Source: Siphonodentalium dalli (taxonomy: Eukaryota; Mollusca; Scaphopoda; Gadilida; Siphonodentaliidae). Taken from it: a stretch of DNA of 64,000 nucleotides. A model generated the notes under the pieces. It did not search any database. It saw only the letters and a list, made by a program, of their open reading frames with translations, and was not told the DNA's origin. Numbering within the stretch: position 1 is the stretch's first letter; each line of letters begins with the position of its first letter. The stretch spans positions 201,961,959-202,025,958 of the forward strand of contig CP136062.1 in assembly GCA_032622095.1 (NCBI GenBank), in the 5' to 3' direction. This document shows positions 35,401 through 44,536 of this stretch, piece by piece. The position numbers and the translations under genes are program-made.

Positions 35401-38400
35401 ATATAACGGCATAATTCTGATACCACTATATATCGTATAATGACTTATATCGAGAACTGATGTAGTATAGACAACCATGTTGGACGCCATCGTGGATAAC
35501 AAAGTTTCCCCAACGCGGACTTTTGCGGATTTTGGATATGTTGTTCCTGATGCTTTTCCACGTCGAATGACACCGAAAACAGCTTGTAAACAATTTGTTC
35601 TAGGTTCACCTCAAAATCATGTCTCAACGACCAGACTAAATTGTTAACAATATTACTCAATAATATATTCACCCATGGATCTGACATCTTAAATGACATA
35701 CTCACCCGCAAAAGGGTTAATTAGCTATTGAGGTTAATTCTTGATAACCTTAATTGGTACCCTTCCAGGAAGCACAGATGTGCCCGACAGCAGCTGCACT
35801 TGTTTTCGGCATGATTGTTCATTTCATTCAATTATTGAATGATGGAAATCAAGTTTCTCTTCAACTCTATCTGTTATTGACAGGTGTTTTTTCCCAACAC
35901 ATACACATAATTGTTGTTTGCAAGTTAAAATTTCAATTTTATGGAGATTCAATTTATATTGGTGAAATACATGCAGATGTTTTGACTAATACTGGGATTA
36001 AATTATAAGAAATAACTTGTTTCGATTAAAGTGACACGTTATAGAATTTGTATTCAAAGTTTTCTGTTATAACTGCATAACCTCAGTCGAAACAAGACAG
36101 TGTTATTCTTTCTATAATATTTTATTATTTGGTTTTTAAATTACAACATTGTTTTTTCTTATTCCAGTGTCAAGCAGGATATCTCAATTGAAGCTTAAAC
36201 TTCTATGTTTTATTACGACCCAGCCCGGTGTTCTAACCACGAAGGCCCATGCTGTGAATATTACATGGGGCAGGCGTTGTGATAAAATCATATATATAAT
36301 ATCAAAATCGGGTGCTGATCATATAAATGGACATGATATTCTCAAAATCGACACTCCAAATTCGAGGGCTCATCTCACTGCCAAATCTCGAGAGACATTT
36401 ATTCACATTTACGACAAATATTTAAATGATTACGACTGGTTCTATAAGGCTGATGATGATACGTATGCAGTAGTTGAAAATCTGAAATATCTTCTGTCTA
36501 TTCATTCCCCCATGGACCGTGTATTCCTCGGCCACTATATGAAGTATAAGACCTTTAAAGGTGTAGGATACTATAGTGGTGGTGCGGGCTACACTCTCTC
36601 AAGGGAATCGCTACGGAGTCTTGTAGAGGATGGATTTTACAAGGACATGTGCCCACAAGACGGAGGTAATGAGGACTTAATAATAAGCCACTGCGCTGTG
36701 AAGACTGGTTCGAAGGCATTCTCGAGTCGAGATCGGTTTCATAGAGAAACATTCCATCCAGAAAGCATGTGGGACATGATAGCCGGTCCTCCTGGCCGAT
36801 TGGCTGACTTTTACTCCAGATATTATCCCACTGTTGTAAGTAATAGTGCATTGAATAATGTATATGTTTTTGGTGAAAATTACATTTGCAAGTTTTATAT
36901 ATTTTCCATCATACATGTACTTGATCTGTACCTATAATCAGTGACCACGCTGGACCGAAAAATATTTTTGGCTAAAAGTTTGGCCAAATGAAATTTGTTT
37001 TGGCCAAATTAAAAAAAAATTTGGCCAAATTAAAAAAGCTTGGACCAAATCTTTATTTTCTGGGCTCACAATTAAAGACTAAATTTTTTTTTTATTTATT
37101 TGTTACTCGGGAGACAACCATAACTTAAACAGCACACAAACAACTTTAAGAACCTAATATTATAGGAACATACATGTATGTATGCGTTCTGTTATAAATC
37201 CACTTCACCAAGTGCAATTTAGCTCTATGTCGTTGGTCACTGTGATCGCCAGCTAATTAGCTGTTTTAGTTGTCTCGGCTATTTTCGCCAAGATAATTTT
37301 TGCTTATGATTAGGTTATAACTGTCAATATTTATTTGTTGGTTTAAAACAGTTACGATGTGAAGCCAGGTTGTTGTTATTGTTAATCCCTATCTAGACGG
37401 GAGGCACTTTATAATACATTACGTAACTGCATGGCATGCCATCCAGTATAGTGCTGTTGACTGGTACATCCAATTATGGGACAATGCATTAACCCTTTAC
37501 CCAACAAACCGGCCAAAACCGGCCAAATAAAGCTTCAACAGCCTAAAATATCTTCGGTCTGTCTCAATAGAACCATACAAATATGGATATCATTGGAACC
37601 GGCTCCTTGACCACATTGTGATAGTTACAGTTATACCCTGTGCCAATGCATTCTCTTATATATGCGAGTCGACCATAGGTCGCCTCGCATATATAAGAGA
37701 ATGCATTGGCTTAAAAAAAATCTTTTTTTAACACTTTTTACCATTTTTTCTTACATTCTTTAACAATTTTATAATTTTTAATGTGTTAAGCCAATGCATT
37801 CTCTTATATATATGCGAGGCGACCTATGGTCGACTTGCATATATAAGAGTATGCATTGGCACAGGGCCCTTCTGTTGGGTAAAGGGTTAACATATTATAT
37901 CTTACATACCGCCCAATCAACAAATATGACATAACCAGTGCACAGATTAAATCTTTTTGACGATGTATTTTAAAGCCAATATTAAATGTTAAAGCTTAAC
38001 TTCAATTTGGGTTTTCATGGTAAGATGTTTCCGAAGTACGAAACCTGCATGTTCATGACTGGCGAATTGGCTATTATGTTTCATCACATAATTTCGTCAA
38101 GCTATTTAGCGCTTTTGAATTAGATTTAAAAATTCCGTCTCCATTTGGGGTAAAAACAACTTTGGCCAAATGAAATTGTTTTGGCCATTTTCGAAAAAAA
38201 ATGGCCCACCAACAGCGCGAACACTGCCTATAATTTAACCCACTTATTTTTCTCTGGTATTGTGTCATTAGTTTTCACAAATAGTCCAGTTGTTGAAGGC
38301 GAAAAAAGTTACCTACCCACACAAAATTTATAACAACCTAAATTTAGTATCATTGGAAAGAGGAGAGCTTCGTATATAACATATAAAAAATCCACTCAGG

Positions 38401-41400
38401 CCGACGATATGACACTGTTGTCATTGACCGGACCAGGACTACAGGCATTATGTAATATATGCTCACAATTCTCAAACATGTGGAGGTTCATATACAACCC
38501 TGATAAGTGTAAGGTGGTCATATTTAACGAATCGACATCCTTGTTTAATCATAGAACGCGGAAACAGTGGGATCTAGGTGATAATTTAGTACTAGAGGCA
38601 GATAGTATTCAACACCTTGGCATCCCCCTTCATAGAAATAACCACACAACCGACTTCACTGATTACATAAGTCACAAAATCCGTTCAGTGTATCTCATGT
38701 TGAGCAACGCGGGGATGTATTCTGGAGGCATAACCCCTCTTAGTTCGAAAACAATATATGAGTCAGTAGTATTGCCAACTAGTCCATATGGTTCAGAACT
38801 CATGTGTGCATTATCTGTGGCCAATGAACTCAAACTAGAAGGGTCCATCGATTTTGTCTGAAGCAAATTCAAGGCCTCCCGGCCCGCTCCAGAACAGACG
38901 TGGTATTAGGTCTCCTCGGCACAGGCACAATTATCTCTATAATTGAAAAAACTTACCTTTTTTGGCAACCTCTGCAACACACTTGATGATAAATACTCGA
39001 AACAAATATTCTGATCCAGGTTAATTAAATGACCACTTTACACTCGGGAACCTCGATGAGTCATCGTTCATATATCACATTTTTAATGTCCTAACCAAAT
39101 ATGATTTACAGGACTATTGCACTGTCTACGCGCAGGAGGGCACTTTCCCGACAAAGGAGACATGGAAAAGCTTAGTGAAAGCAAATGTCAAAATAACACA
39201 GGAACGTTACTGGAGATTAAGAATGGAACATGACATCCAACTCATGCCATTTGCGGCCTGTTATTCAACTCTCAAAGTCTCGTACACTTTGGCATATGTG
39301 TCGCTCTCTTCCGAAACTTAGGCACGAGTGTGCTACAATTGCAAATCTCATAACGCAGTCTCTGATATGGGAGTCGGGAAGATGTCCCCTGTGCAATACA
39401 ACTTTCAATACCATGGTCGAACATGCCATACTTCATTGCACAACTAACAACCTGACCGTAATAAGGAACGACACGTGGTATTGCATTCTTAGTTACTTAG
39501 GTACTTTGGAATAGACTGCTTTATGGCTATCGATGAAATGTCAAAAACGAACAGATGCTGGTGTTTCTAGCATGCGTACCCAAAACTGTCAGTCGCCACG
39601 TAGAATCTGTTATTGAATTTATCACTTTTTTTACCACAAGGACATTCCTATTATGGACAACGTACGCGGAAATGGTACAGTAACGACATTTGCACACACA
39701 ACCGCATTTTGGCACAATTTCCGAGTCCTCAACACAGTCCACGTAGCGAAGAACAAACTTGTAAACTTGTGAAGCAATATATCTTTATTATCCTCCAAAA
39801 AATGAAGAGTTAGTTGCAAATTCAAAATCAATGGAAATATTTACTGATTTAGGGATAAACCTGCGCTGGGATGACACACCCTACCGCATGCACACCATAT
39901 GCTCAATGCACGCATACGATACATTAATGGTCATGACCACAGCAGGTCCTTATATACGAATTTACTCCGAAACTTTTATTATACACGTACACATGGGCAT
40001 GCAAGTGAACTTCTCGCAGAAGGTCTTTGTATTCTGGGTCTCTGATCCCAAATATATACTGTGTGTCGTCTATTTTTTATATTTATCTTTGTATATTTTA
40101 TATTATATCTATGCAGCCATATTCGTATTGTGATTTGTATTGTATTTAAATGTTTACTGGCTCTCCAGCAATGGAGGAATTATAGGAATATATATATAAT
40201 ATGGCAGAAAATAGTACAATCGCGGCCATAAATTGTTGTCAAAATGGCTGCAACTAAGACATGCCATGGCGAAAGCAACATATTGGATAACCACCTAGGA
40301 GTGAAAATACGTATTGGTAATACATATATACAAGTCTGTTGCTAAGTATCTTTAAAGGTACACAGATAATTAAAACAGATCCATCTGAAGGATTTTTCGG
40401 CCACTGCAATGCAAGTCAAACCTAAAGGTTTACATCTTTAAAGTTCGGTTTTCTGCTTGTCCTACATCCAACTGTAAGGCCAAAATATAATAATTTTGAG
40501 TATGTAAGACACAAAGTAATGTTTCGCCACTTAGTGCATGGTAATTTCATTCGGCATTGTAATTAATTAATGAATGTAACACAGAAACTGAAGTGCATAC
40601 CCTTGTGGTATAAAGACTAGTTATGTTTATGGATTTTTGTACACTCTCAGTGATAATATACCATATACATATGTCCCACTGCATATCCTACTGCTAAGAA
40701 ACACTCATCTCTTCAATAGATTAGCGCCATATCTCACCAGATCAAAGAGATGGTACATCTTACAGTTTATGAAGACTAATTATTACACTGCTACCAAACC
40801 GGTTTATTAGTAGACAATTTTGTTAAAATTACTTCAGCCGCCACTTTGCAACTGGAATATACTACCATGCAATGCACATTATTAGTTTTCAATATTGTTT
40901 TGTTTGAAAATATCTTATCAATACAAACGACATATTTATGCTAAATATTAGCTGATCATCATTTAAAGCTGTTATTTCAGCGTTGAACATTCACGAAATG
41001 TTGCTATTTGTGGTTTTATGTACATCAACTATATATGTAATTAGGGAGAAGGGGTAAACACTGTGATACGGTTGCAGAAATCGTAGTAGTTTTCGCACAT
41101 ATGTGGCTTTTGTGAATATATAACCAAATGTAATTTCCAGGTATAAACATAGTCTCCACCACAGAGTATGTAAAAAATATTGGTCAAGTTTATAATTTGT
41201 TGAAGATACTATATGGTACTCCTTTGTGTTTTGATAAATGCGATCATAATATACCACTATGCCTTCTTGTGATAAAAGAGAAATATTTTATTTCATCACC
41301 TTATCGGGGCAACTATGACTACTAATTTCGGACAATAGGATCTTCACATTTTACCCAATAGTATATGCATATCTCTAAAATTGTTCTACAGCAGCACATT

Positions 41401-44067
41401 TTGAAGGGTTTGGTGTTGTAGATATCAAAATAAATGATGATTGGTCGTTATTGATTCCTGGGTGGTGTATTCTCTGCACTTCTTCTATTCTAACTCAATC
41501 ATTAACATGGTAACAGTGGTATTGCCCAGTTGGGGGGTGGATGAGCTTTGGTCATATTTTTCAAGGTGGAAACTAATATTTATTGTAAATTGTGAAGTAT
41601 GTCTTTATTAGACCAAGACTTGACTATTTTCAATCTGTCAGTCATAATTTTAGATTGAAATGGCTAAAGTTGGAAACTTGCCAACCATAATTATGGGGGT
41701 GAGATTGGAAAGTTTGAGGTGTCAGTTGGAAAAATTCCAACTCAATTGGGGGGGGGGGGTGCAGATGATGTTTCACAGAGTTTGAGAATATCAGTTTTTA
41801 GCTCAACTTTGTAAAGTTTGAGCTAATGCCATGGCTTTGTCGTCCGTCGCCCGTGTGTGTGTGTGCATGTGTGCGTGATCCGTCAACAATTTCCTTTAGC
41901 ACGGGCTACAGGTCGTACCTTCGGTCGGATCATTATGAAATTTGTCATGGCTGTTGACATGACATGTAAATGGGAACATGTCATTTTGCGGTCATTCGGG
42001 GAAAAAACATGGCCGCCAGTGGCCATCTTGGATTTCAAAATTCAATCCATTAGCACGGGCTACAGGTCGTACTGTTCGTCTGATCATCATGAAATTTATC
42101 ATGGATGTTAATATTGACATGTAGATAACAAGTCATTTTGGGGTCGTTCGGCCAAAAAACATGGCCGCCAGCAGCCATCTTGGATTTTACTCTTTGCATG
42201 ACTAAATCCTTTGCACGGGCTACAGGTCGTAGCTTTGGTCGGATCTTCATGAAATTTGTCATGGATGTTAACAATTACATGTAGATGGGAACGAGTCATT
42301 TTGTGGTCATTCGACCAAAAAACATGGCCACCAGCAGCCATCTTGGATTTTACTCTTTGCATGACTAAATCCTTAGTCACGGGCTACAGATCGTACCTTT
42401 GGTCAGATCATTATGAGATTTTACATGGCTGTGGACATTGACATGTAGATGGGAACGAGTCATTTTGGGGTCATTCGGCAAAAAAAATTGGCCACCAGCA
42501 GCCATCTTGGATTTCAATATTCAATTCATTAGCACAGGCTACAGGTCGTACTGGTCATCTGATCATTATGAAATATCTCATGGATGTTAATATTGACATG
42601 TAGATGGGAACGAATCATTTTGGGGTCGTTCGGCTAAAAAACATGGCCGCCAACAGCCATCTTGGATTTTACTCTTTGCATGACTAAATCCTTTGTCATG
42701 GGCTACAGGTCGTAGCTTTGGTCAGATCATTATGAGTTTTGTCACGGCTGTTGACATTGACATGTAGATGGGAACGAGTCATTTTGGGGTCATCTTGGAT
42801 TTCAATCCATAAGCCTTGTCACTGGTTCGCGATTTTCAAGATGGCCGATGGTTCCATATGGTCCGATTCCTAGCATTTTACCCAATCCACCGGTAAAAGG
42901 TCAAAGTTAAGAAGTAGCATCCATTTGTAAACATTCGACAACTGAGTGCGAGCAATTTTTATCAGCATTTTATGGCTTAATTTCAGTGTAACTACGGGTT
43001 TAAGAATTGTTTTATGTCCATGTCATCTACAGAATTAGGATCTGGTGACGATGCGGACATTCAGACGTTTAAGCGATGGACGCCCTCTTTTGTCAACGAA
43101 CTTCCCATAATTTACTGATAAATAGCGAGTATTTGCGATAAAAAATAATTACGTGATACACTCAATCCATCTACTGCGTGAAACCTACATATTGTATGTA
43201 TCCAGGGTGATTGTTTAATTAGTTTTATGAAGTTGTCGCACCTGCGATTCGGTAACGAACTGTTGCCATTTTATTTTGGGAATTCCCAGACTGGAGCCAT
43301 ATGCTAAAAATAGATGCTACTTATCTTTGTCCTCCGGAGACCAAATGGCGGATTCACCGCGAGTTAGTGATCTCACTTATTAGCACAGGCTACAGGTCGT
43401 AATGTTCATCTGATCATCATGAAATTTGTCATGGATGTTAATATTGACATGTAGATGGGAACGAGTAATTTTGGGGTCGTACGCCAAAAAACATGTCCGC
43501 CAGCAGCCATCTTGGATTGTACTCTTTGCATGACTAAATCCTTTGACACAGGCTACAGGTTGTATCTTTTGTCGGATCATCATAAAATTTGTGATGGATG
43601 TTAACAATTAATGACATGTAAATGGGAACGAGTCTTTTTGGGGTCATTCTGCAAAAAAAATTGCTGACAGTGGCCATCTTGGATTTTACTCTTTGCATAA
43701 CTAGGCCTTTCAACTTTCCACATTCCTAATCACTCCATTGACTGTAACACATGAAATTATTCCCTTTCCAAGTTGAGCTACAGTGTCATTGACACTTTCA
43801 TTTTATAAGTTGGTGGATAAAGTTGGAAGGAAAAACAAAGTTGGACACCTCTCTCCACCACTGATTGTACTTCTACTATTTCAGGGTCCAGAGTGTTGTA
43901 GTGAGCTGGCCATCAGCTTCCATCGAATAGCTCCAGAACAAATGATTATCTACGATCAACTCCTCTACAGAACTACAGTATTTGGACAGACATATGACCA
44001 GACTAAACTCGAAAGTCTCTTTGTTAAACGGGAAGAAGATAAAATACCTGAGAATAACCCTAGTTAA
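20338..44067 (+). CDS. C1GALT1: C1GALT1-like core 1 beta-1,3-galactosyltransferase gene (four exons read, first coding exon not found)
   Basis: C1GALT1 enzymes add galactose from UDP-galactose to GalNAc-Ser/Thr (Tn antigen) in the Golgi, making core 1 O-glycan (T antigen). Exons at 20338-20445, 22406-22513, 36168-36835 and 43885-44067 join in compatible phases (1, 1, 0) with GT-AG introns of 1960, 13654 and 7049 bp. They give about 354 residues, close to the usual 360 or so of the family. Seen in order: a basic tail and one membrane segment (type II anchor), a short stem, ITTQPG and KAHAVNITW, WFYKADDDTY (metal/UDP-Gal DDD), YYSGGAGYTLS, GNEDLIISHC, ETFHP, GPECCSELAISFH and the stop. This is the order of C1GALT1 rather than other GT31 enzymes. 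All key residues and several family cysteines are present and no frame break is seen, so the gene looks intact. The start Met must lie in a short upstream exon (needed phase 1) that I could not identify. Confidence 0.9.
20575..20690. mobile_element. Diverged fold-back element of the CCAATGCATTC family
   Basis: Starts with ACCCTTTCATGACGGCAG, which resembles on the complement the TTAA-adjacent end at 49095-49130 (CCCGTCATGAAAGGGTTAA), followed by the hairpin CCAGTGCATTCTCATACAAA with its partner TTTATAAGAGAATGCAATGG. The right TTAA end is missing, so this is a truncated copy. Confidence 0.5.
21340..21687. mobile_element. Half fold-back element between 53-bp direct repeats
   Basis: An exact 53-bp sequence (starts TTAATTTCTGTTATATATAT, ends CAGCCATTCTGTTT) occurs at 21340-21392 and 21635-21687. 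Between them, 242 bp match the left half of the complete element at 45079-45447: hairpin GCCAATGCATTCTCTTATAT and a spacer through GGGGCTCTGTATGGGTGAAAT. The right hairpin half is missing, and the second 53-bp copy starts exactly where it should continue. Confidence 0.75.
22406..22513 (+). CDS. C1GALT1: C1GALT1 exon: stem region
   Basis: Acceptor TATGTTTCAG ends at 22405; donor GTAAGT starts at 22514. Entered in phase 1 (the split codon gives Ala) it reads GIEIPPFFDIFFFTFRL, KSNVVKFRYADFQRSDEA, and leaves in phase 1. Stems of this family vary, so identity comes from splice-phase fit between the anchor exon and the catalytic exon. The aromatic-rich IPPFFDIFFFTF is unusual for a stem, which in vertebrate enzymes is polar. 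A skipped or alternative exon remains possible, because its length (108 bp) keeps the frame. Confidence 0.65.
22596..23350. repeat. Tandem repeat, 173-bp unit, of a dispersed family
   Basis: Units starting CCGTACAAACATTTTGCATT are at 22651, 22824 and (as CTGTACAAAC) 22997, a spacing of 173 bp. Each has CAGCAACCGCTGGGCAGATT, ATTTGGTATGGTGATAGAGC, GCGCGGGTTTCGT and CAGAGTTATGG. A CCCCCGACTTGAAGTCGGCGGG hairpin-like head lies at about 22606-22620. ATTTGGTATG and AGAGTTATGGCCC words are shared with 26460-26830, showing a related family. Confidence 0.75.
24478..26133. mobile_element. hAT-like element, TAGGGCCCGACGAA ends, copy 1
   Basis: Terminal inverted repeats TAGGGCCCGACGAA and TTCGTCGGGCCCTA, with clusters of ATTCGATTCGA words just inside both ends. 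Flanks TCATAGAC (24470-24477) and TCATTGAC (26134-26141) match in seven of eight positions, as expected for an 8-bp hAT target duplication. The 1656-bp interior has no transposase that I can recognise, so the element is non-autonomous. Confidence 0.75.
26460..26900. repeat. Dispersed repeat with two tandem units
   Basis: Begins TATGGTAAACATAGTGTCAA followed by a GTCCGTCCGTCTGTCTGTC tract. Two units of about 168 bp share ACCAAATTTGGTATGTGAG, CCCAAAATACAGATC and GAATATGGGTTTGATCCGA. Relatives: 22596-23350 and 46315-46455. The layout (CCGTCCGTC tract followed by tandem units) is like that of the satellite and the TAGCTCAACTTA elements. Confidence 0.65.
26940..30526. repeat. 3587-bp tandem segmental duplication, copy 2
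   Basis: Direct head-to-tail copy of 23353-26939. After it the sequence continues with an A-run and TGTCATTGATACTTTCATTT, the conserved tail of the TAGCTCAACTTA element family, so the original right border of the unit lies in that repeat. Confidence 0.9.
28065..29720. mobile_element. hAT-like element, TAGGGCCCGACGAA ends, copy 2
   Basis: The same element as 24478-26133, including its flanking near-repeats, carried along by the segmental duplication and not a separate insertion. Confidence 0.75.
31712..31885 (+). repeat. Inverted repeat arm (left), partner 35465-35650
   Basis: Shares TTAGTCTGG, CCTAGAACAAATTGTTTACA, CATATCCAAAATCCGC and GATGGCGT words, in the same order, with the complement of 35465-35650. 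The arms are diverged and lie about 3.6 kb apart, enclosing the minisatellite-ended element at 32129-34040. They may be ends of a larger element or two independent copies in opposite orientation. Confidence 0.6.
31985..32120. repeat. AT-rich tandem repeat, about 50-bp unit
   Basis: Three units built from TTTAATTTTTGTTATA followed by TTCATTAAAATATTTC. They abut the left minisatellite of the next element. Confidence 0.7.
32129..34040. mobile_element. 1.9-kb element with minisatellite inverted ends
   Basis: The left end (32129-32440) is a minisatellite alternating GGGAGATAACTTTTCTCCC and GGGAATTAACTTTTCTCCC. The right end (33829-34040) is the same in inverted orientation (GGGAGAAAAGTTAATTCCC, GGGAGATAAGTTATCTCCC). 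Just inside, both ends carry GGTGGAAAATCACGTGAT in inverted orientation. A CACGTGACAGGTGT word also occurs near each end, at 32473 and 33735, but in the same orientation. The interior holds a decayed integrase-like ORF (33002-33520). Structure and content suggest a DNA transposon with tandemly repeated terminal inverted repeats. Confidence 0.6.
33002..33520 (+). pseudogene. Decayed integrase-like transposase
   Basis: The intact part (to 33349) ends with REWIIERYFSLGFEYIEILC, FLHLYHGITMILRHLKRI and LISMGLTRRKF. This matches the N-terminal helix-turn-helix region (YFxLGxxxxEILxFLxxxHGIxxSxRxLKRxLxxxGLxRR) that precedes the retroviral-type DDE integrase core in a family of animal 'integrase core domain' proteins. 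After a stop at 33347 a shifted frame gives RGYFIIWCISHIDTCKIAKD and TGPSVVNHCDKWNSY, faintly like the HGYRWMHxK and GPNxxWHxDxYDKLxxYG landmarks. The catalytic core is lost. The exact transposon superfamily is not determined. Confidence 0.5.
34358..35292 (+). repeat. Dispersed repeat, + copy of an inverted pair
   Basis: The reverse complement of this stretch is found at 40520-41450 with many substitutions. Shared landmarks: GATATCAAAATAAATG, the TTATACCTGGAAATTA region, TGAAGATATGAGTGTTTCTT and ATGCCGAATGAAACTACCAT. About 0.93 kb, no recognised coding content; small ORFs shared by both copies are too diverged to argue for selection. Confidence 0.7.
35465..35650 (-). repeat. Inverted repeat arm (right), partner 31712-31885
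   Basis: Complementary partner of the arm at 31712. It lies 170 bp beyond the end of the 34358-35292 repeat. Confidence 0.6.
36168..36835 (+). CDS. C1GALT1: C1GALT1 exon: catalytic domain
   Basis: Acceptor TTCTTATTCCAG ends at 36167; donor GTAAGT starts at 36836. 222 codons plus a split codon encode most of the GT31 catalytic domain: KLLCFITTQPG and TTKAHAVNITWGRRCDKI (first beta strands), YDWFYKADDDTYAVVENL with the Mn2+/UDP-galactose DDD at 36451-36459, VFLGHYMKYKTFKG, YYSGGAGYTLSRESL, DMCPQDGGNEDLIISHC, RDRFHRETFHPES and YYPTV. Compared with vertebrate C1GALT1 the CxHSSxxEDLALG segment reads CPQDGGNEDLIIS; the acidic ED pair is kept. The frame stays open past the donor but the reading there loses similarity, which supports the splice site. 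Confidence 0.93.
36939..38226. mobile_element. hAT-like element with exact 8-bp target duplication
   Basis: CCTATAAT occurs immediately before (36931-36938) and immediately after (38227-38234). The ends are CAGTGACCACGCTG on the left and, on the complement of the right, CAGTGTTCGCGCTG, with further subterminal pairing through TTGGCCAAATGAAAT. CAGTG ends with 8-bp duplications are diagnostic of the hAT superfamily. The 1288-bp interior has no transposase and carries a later nested insertion. Confidence 0.85.
37489..37890. mobile_element. piggyBac-like MITE nested in the hAT-like element, copy 2
   Basis: TTAA at 37489-37492 and 37887-37890; inside, the ends are CCCTTTACCCAACA and TGTTGGGTAAAGGG, separated by 394 bp including both hairpin modules (37642-37710 and 37790-37860). 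The sequence is nearly the same as 17406-17788. It inserted after the hAT-like element, because it interrupts it. Confidence 0.8.
38390..39640 (+). pseudogene. LINE reverse-transcriptase remnant with C-terminal zinc motif
   Basis: The reading starts at the catalytic motif QADDMTLLS (the YADD position, 38397) and continues NMWRFIYNPDKCKVVIFN, LVLEADSIQHLGIPLHRN and NAGMYSGGITPL. A frameshift near 38830-38860 leads to VHRFCLKQIQGLPARSRTDV and VLGLLGTGTIISIIEKTY; after further breaks come YCTVYAQEGTFPTKETWKSL and CPLCNTTFNTMVEHAILHC, a CxxC-HxxxxC zinc motif. All on the + strand but in several frames, so it is dead. The polymerase fingers and the endonuclease are missing (5' truncation). The architecture fits invertebrate non-LTR elements (Jockey/RTE-like breadth); the clade is unassigned. 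Confidence 0.75.
40520..41450 (-). repeat. Dispersed repeat, minus copy of the inverted pair
   Basis: Reverse-complement relative of 34358-35292. With exon 36168-36835 between the two arms, about 5.2 kb apart, transcripts of the gene could in principle form a long imperfect duplex looping out the catalytic exon. Confidence 0.7.
41799..43780. mobile_element. TAGCTCAACTTA-ended element, copy 3, interrupted
   Basis: Left end TAGCTCAACTTTG (41799), right end AAGTTGAGCTA (ends 43780) plus the conserved CAGTGTCATTGACACTTTCA tail. The internal units match copies 1 and 2. The array is split by a foreign 0.56-kb segment (42817-43374). Confidence 0.75.
42817..43374. mobile_element. Fold-back element nested in copy 3
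   Basis: The segment lacks the tandem units and has imperfect inverted ends: GTCACTGGTTCGCGATTTTC...GATGGCCGATGG on the left pairs with CCAAATGGCGGATTCACCGCG...TTAGTGATCTC on the right, and AAGTAGCATCCATTT pairs with AAATAGATGCTACTT. No coding capacity. Borders are approximate. Confidence 0.55.
43885..44067 (+). CDS. C1GALT1: C1GALT1 last exon: C-terminus and stop
   Basis: Acceptor CTTCTACTATTTCAG ends at 43884, and the frame enters in phase 0. It reads GPECCSELAISFH (family signature GPGCCSDLAVSFH), then RIAPEQMIIYDQLLYRTTVFG and a polar tail ending ENNPS before TAA at 44065. The two adjacent cysteines and the final SFH are conserved across C1GALT1. The tail after YRTTVFG is of ordinary length for invertebrate members. 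Confidence 0.92.
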   Translation, partial: GPECCSELAISFHRIAPEQMIIYDQLLYRTTVFGQTYDQTKLESLFVKREEDKIPENNPS

Positions 44068-44232
44068 TTAAATAAGTTGGTAACATTGAGTTTTAAAGCC
44101 ATAAAATCTTTAGTTATTTTTTTGCTTAGTTGTTGGGGAAAAAAGTGGTAAAAACCAAATTTGACATACGGTATATAAAACTCGAACTATATATACTGGT
44201 ACCATAAAATGTTATATGTCATTACAAAATTA

Positions 44233-44238
44233 AATAAA
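44233..44238 (+). promoter_or_regulatory. Candidate poly(A) signal of C1GALT1
   Basis: AATAAA lies 166 bases after the stop codon, in AT-rich DNA. It is the first canonical hexamer downstream, so the 3' UTR would be about 0.2 kb. Cleavage-site evidence cannot be seen in sequence alone. Confidence 0.45.
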
Positions 44239-44425
44239 TATTTCTTACTATGGCCCTGCGAATACCATCTTTTCACTGGAATCAAATTTAGAAAATGAAA
44301 ATCAATTAAATAATAGTTATTTTTTCATGGATTTGGAACTCGCAATATGAGATAGCCTGGGTATATTTCTCCCATGTTTGTTGCTATAACTAAACTATCT
44401 ATTAAACAAACACACCATGGAAGTT

Positions 44426-44536
44426 TACAGTAATGCTCTAACTAATCGACTTCTTAACCACAGCAGAATTATAGGTAACTTTTCTTACCGTTATTCTGCT
44501 GTGGTTAAGGAGTCGATTATTTAGGGCATTACTGTA
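44426..44536. mobile_element. Short derivative of the TACAGTAATGCCC fold-back MITE
   Basis: Arms TACAGTAATGCTCTAACTAA and TTATTTAGGGCATTACTGTA, with CCACAGCAGAATTA / TATTCTGCTGTGG inside. It is about half as long as 18099-18317 because the central part is deleted. Confidence 0.75.

Larger units (their letters stand above)
22514..36167. other. Intron 2 of C1GALT1 (13.7 kb)
   Basis: Runs from GTAAGT (22514) to TTATTCCAG (ending 36167). It is filled with repeats: a 173-bp tandem array, a 3587-bp tandem duplication, an element with minisatellite inverted ends, and inverted repeat pairs, each listed separately. No competing gene was found; 30527-31711 and 35651-36167 hold no recognised feature apart from a (TA)n run near 30860. 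Confidence 0.7.
36836..43884. other. Intron 3 of C1GALT1 (7.0 kb)
   Basis: GTAAGT (36836) to CTACTATTTCAG (ending 43884). Repeats fill most of it: a hAT-like element with a nested piggyBac-like element, a LINE remnant, the minus copy of a dispersed repeat and TAGCTCAACTTA element copy 3. 39640-40519 has no recognised feature. Confidence 0.75.

Noticed and set aside
36836-36937. Reading through the donor at 36836 as the natural C-terminus of the galactosyltransferase
   Set aside because: The extension (VSNSALNNVYVFGENYICKF) has no family similarity, a good GTAAGT donor lies exactly at the family boundary, and the missing GPECCSELAISFH segment is found in phase at 43885.
38672-38872. Minus-strand ORF opposite the LINE remnant
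   Set aside because: Shadow of the reverse-transcriptase frame on the plus strand, with no independent similarity.
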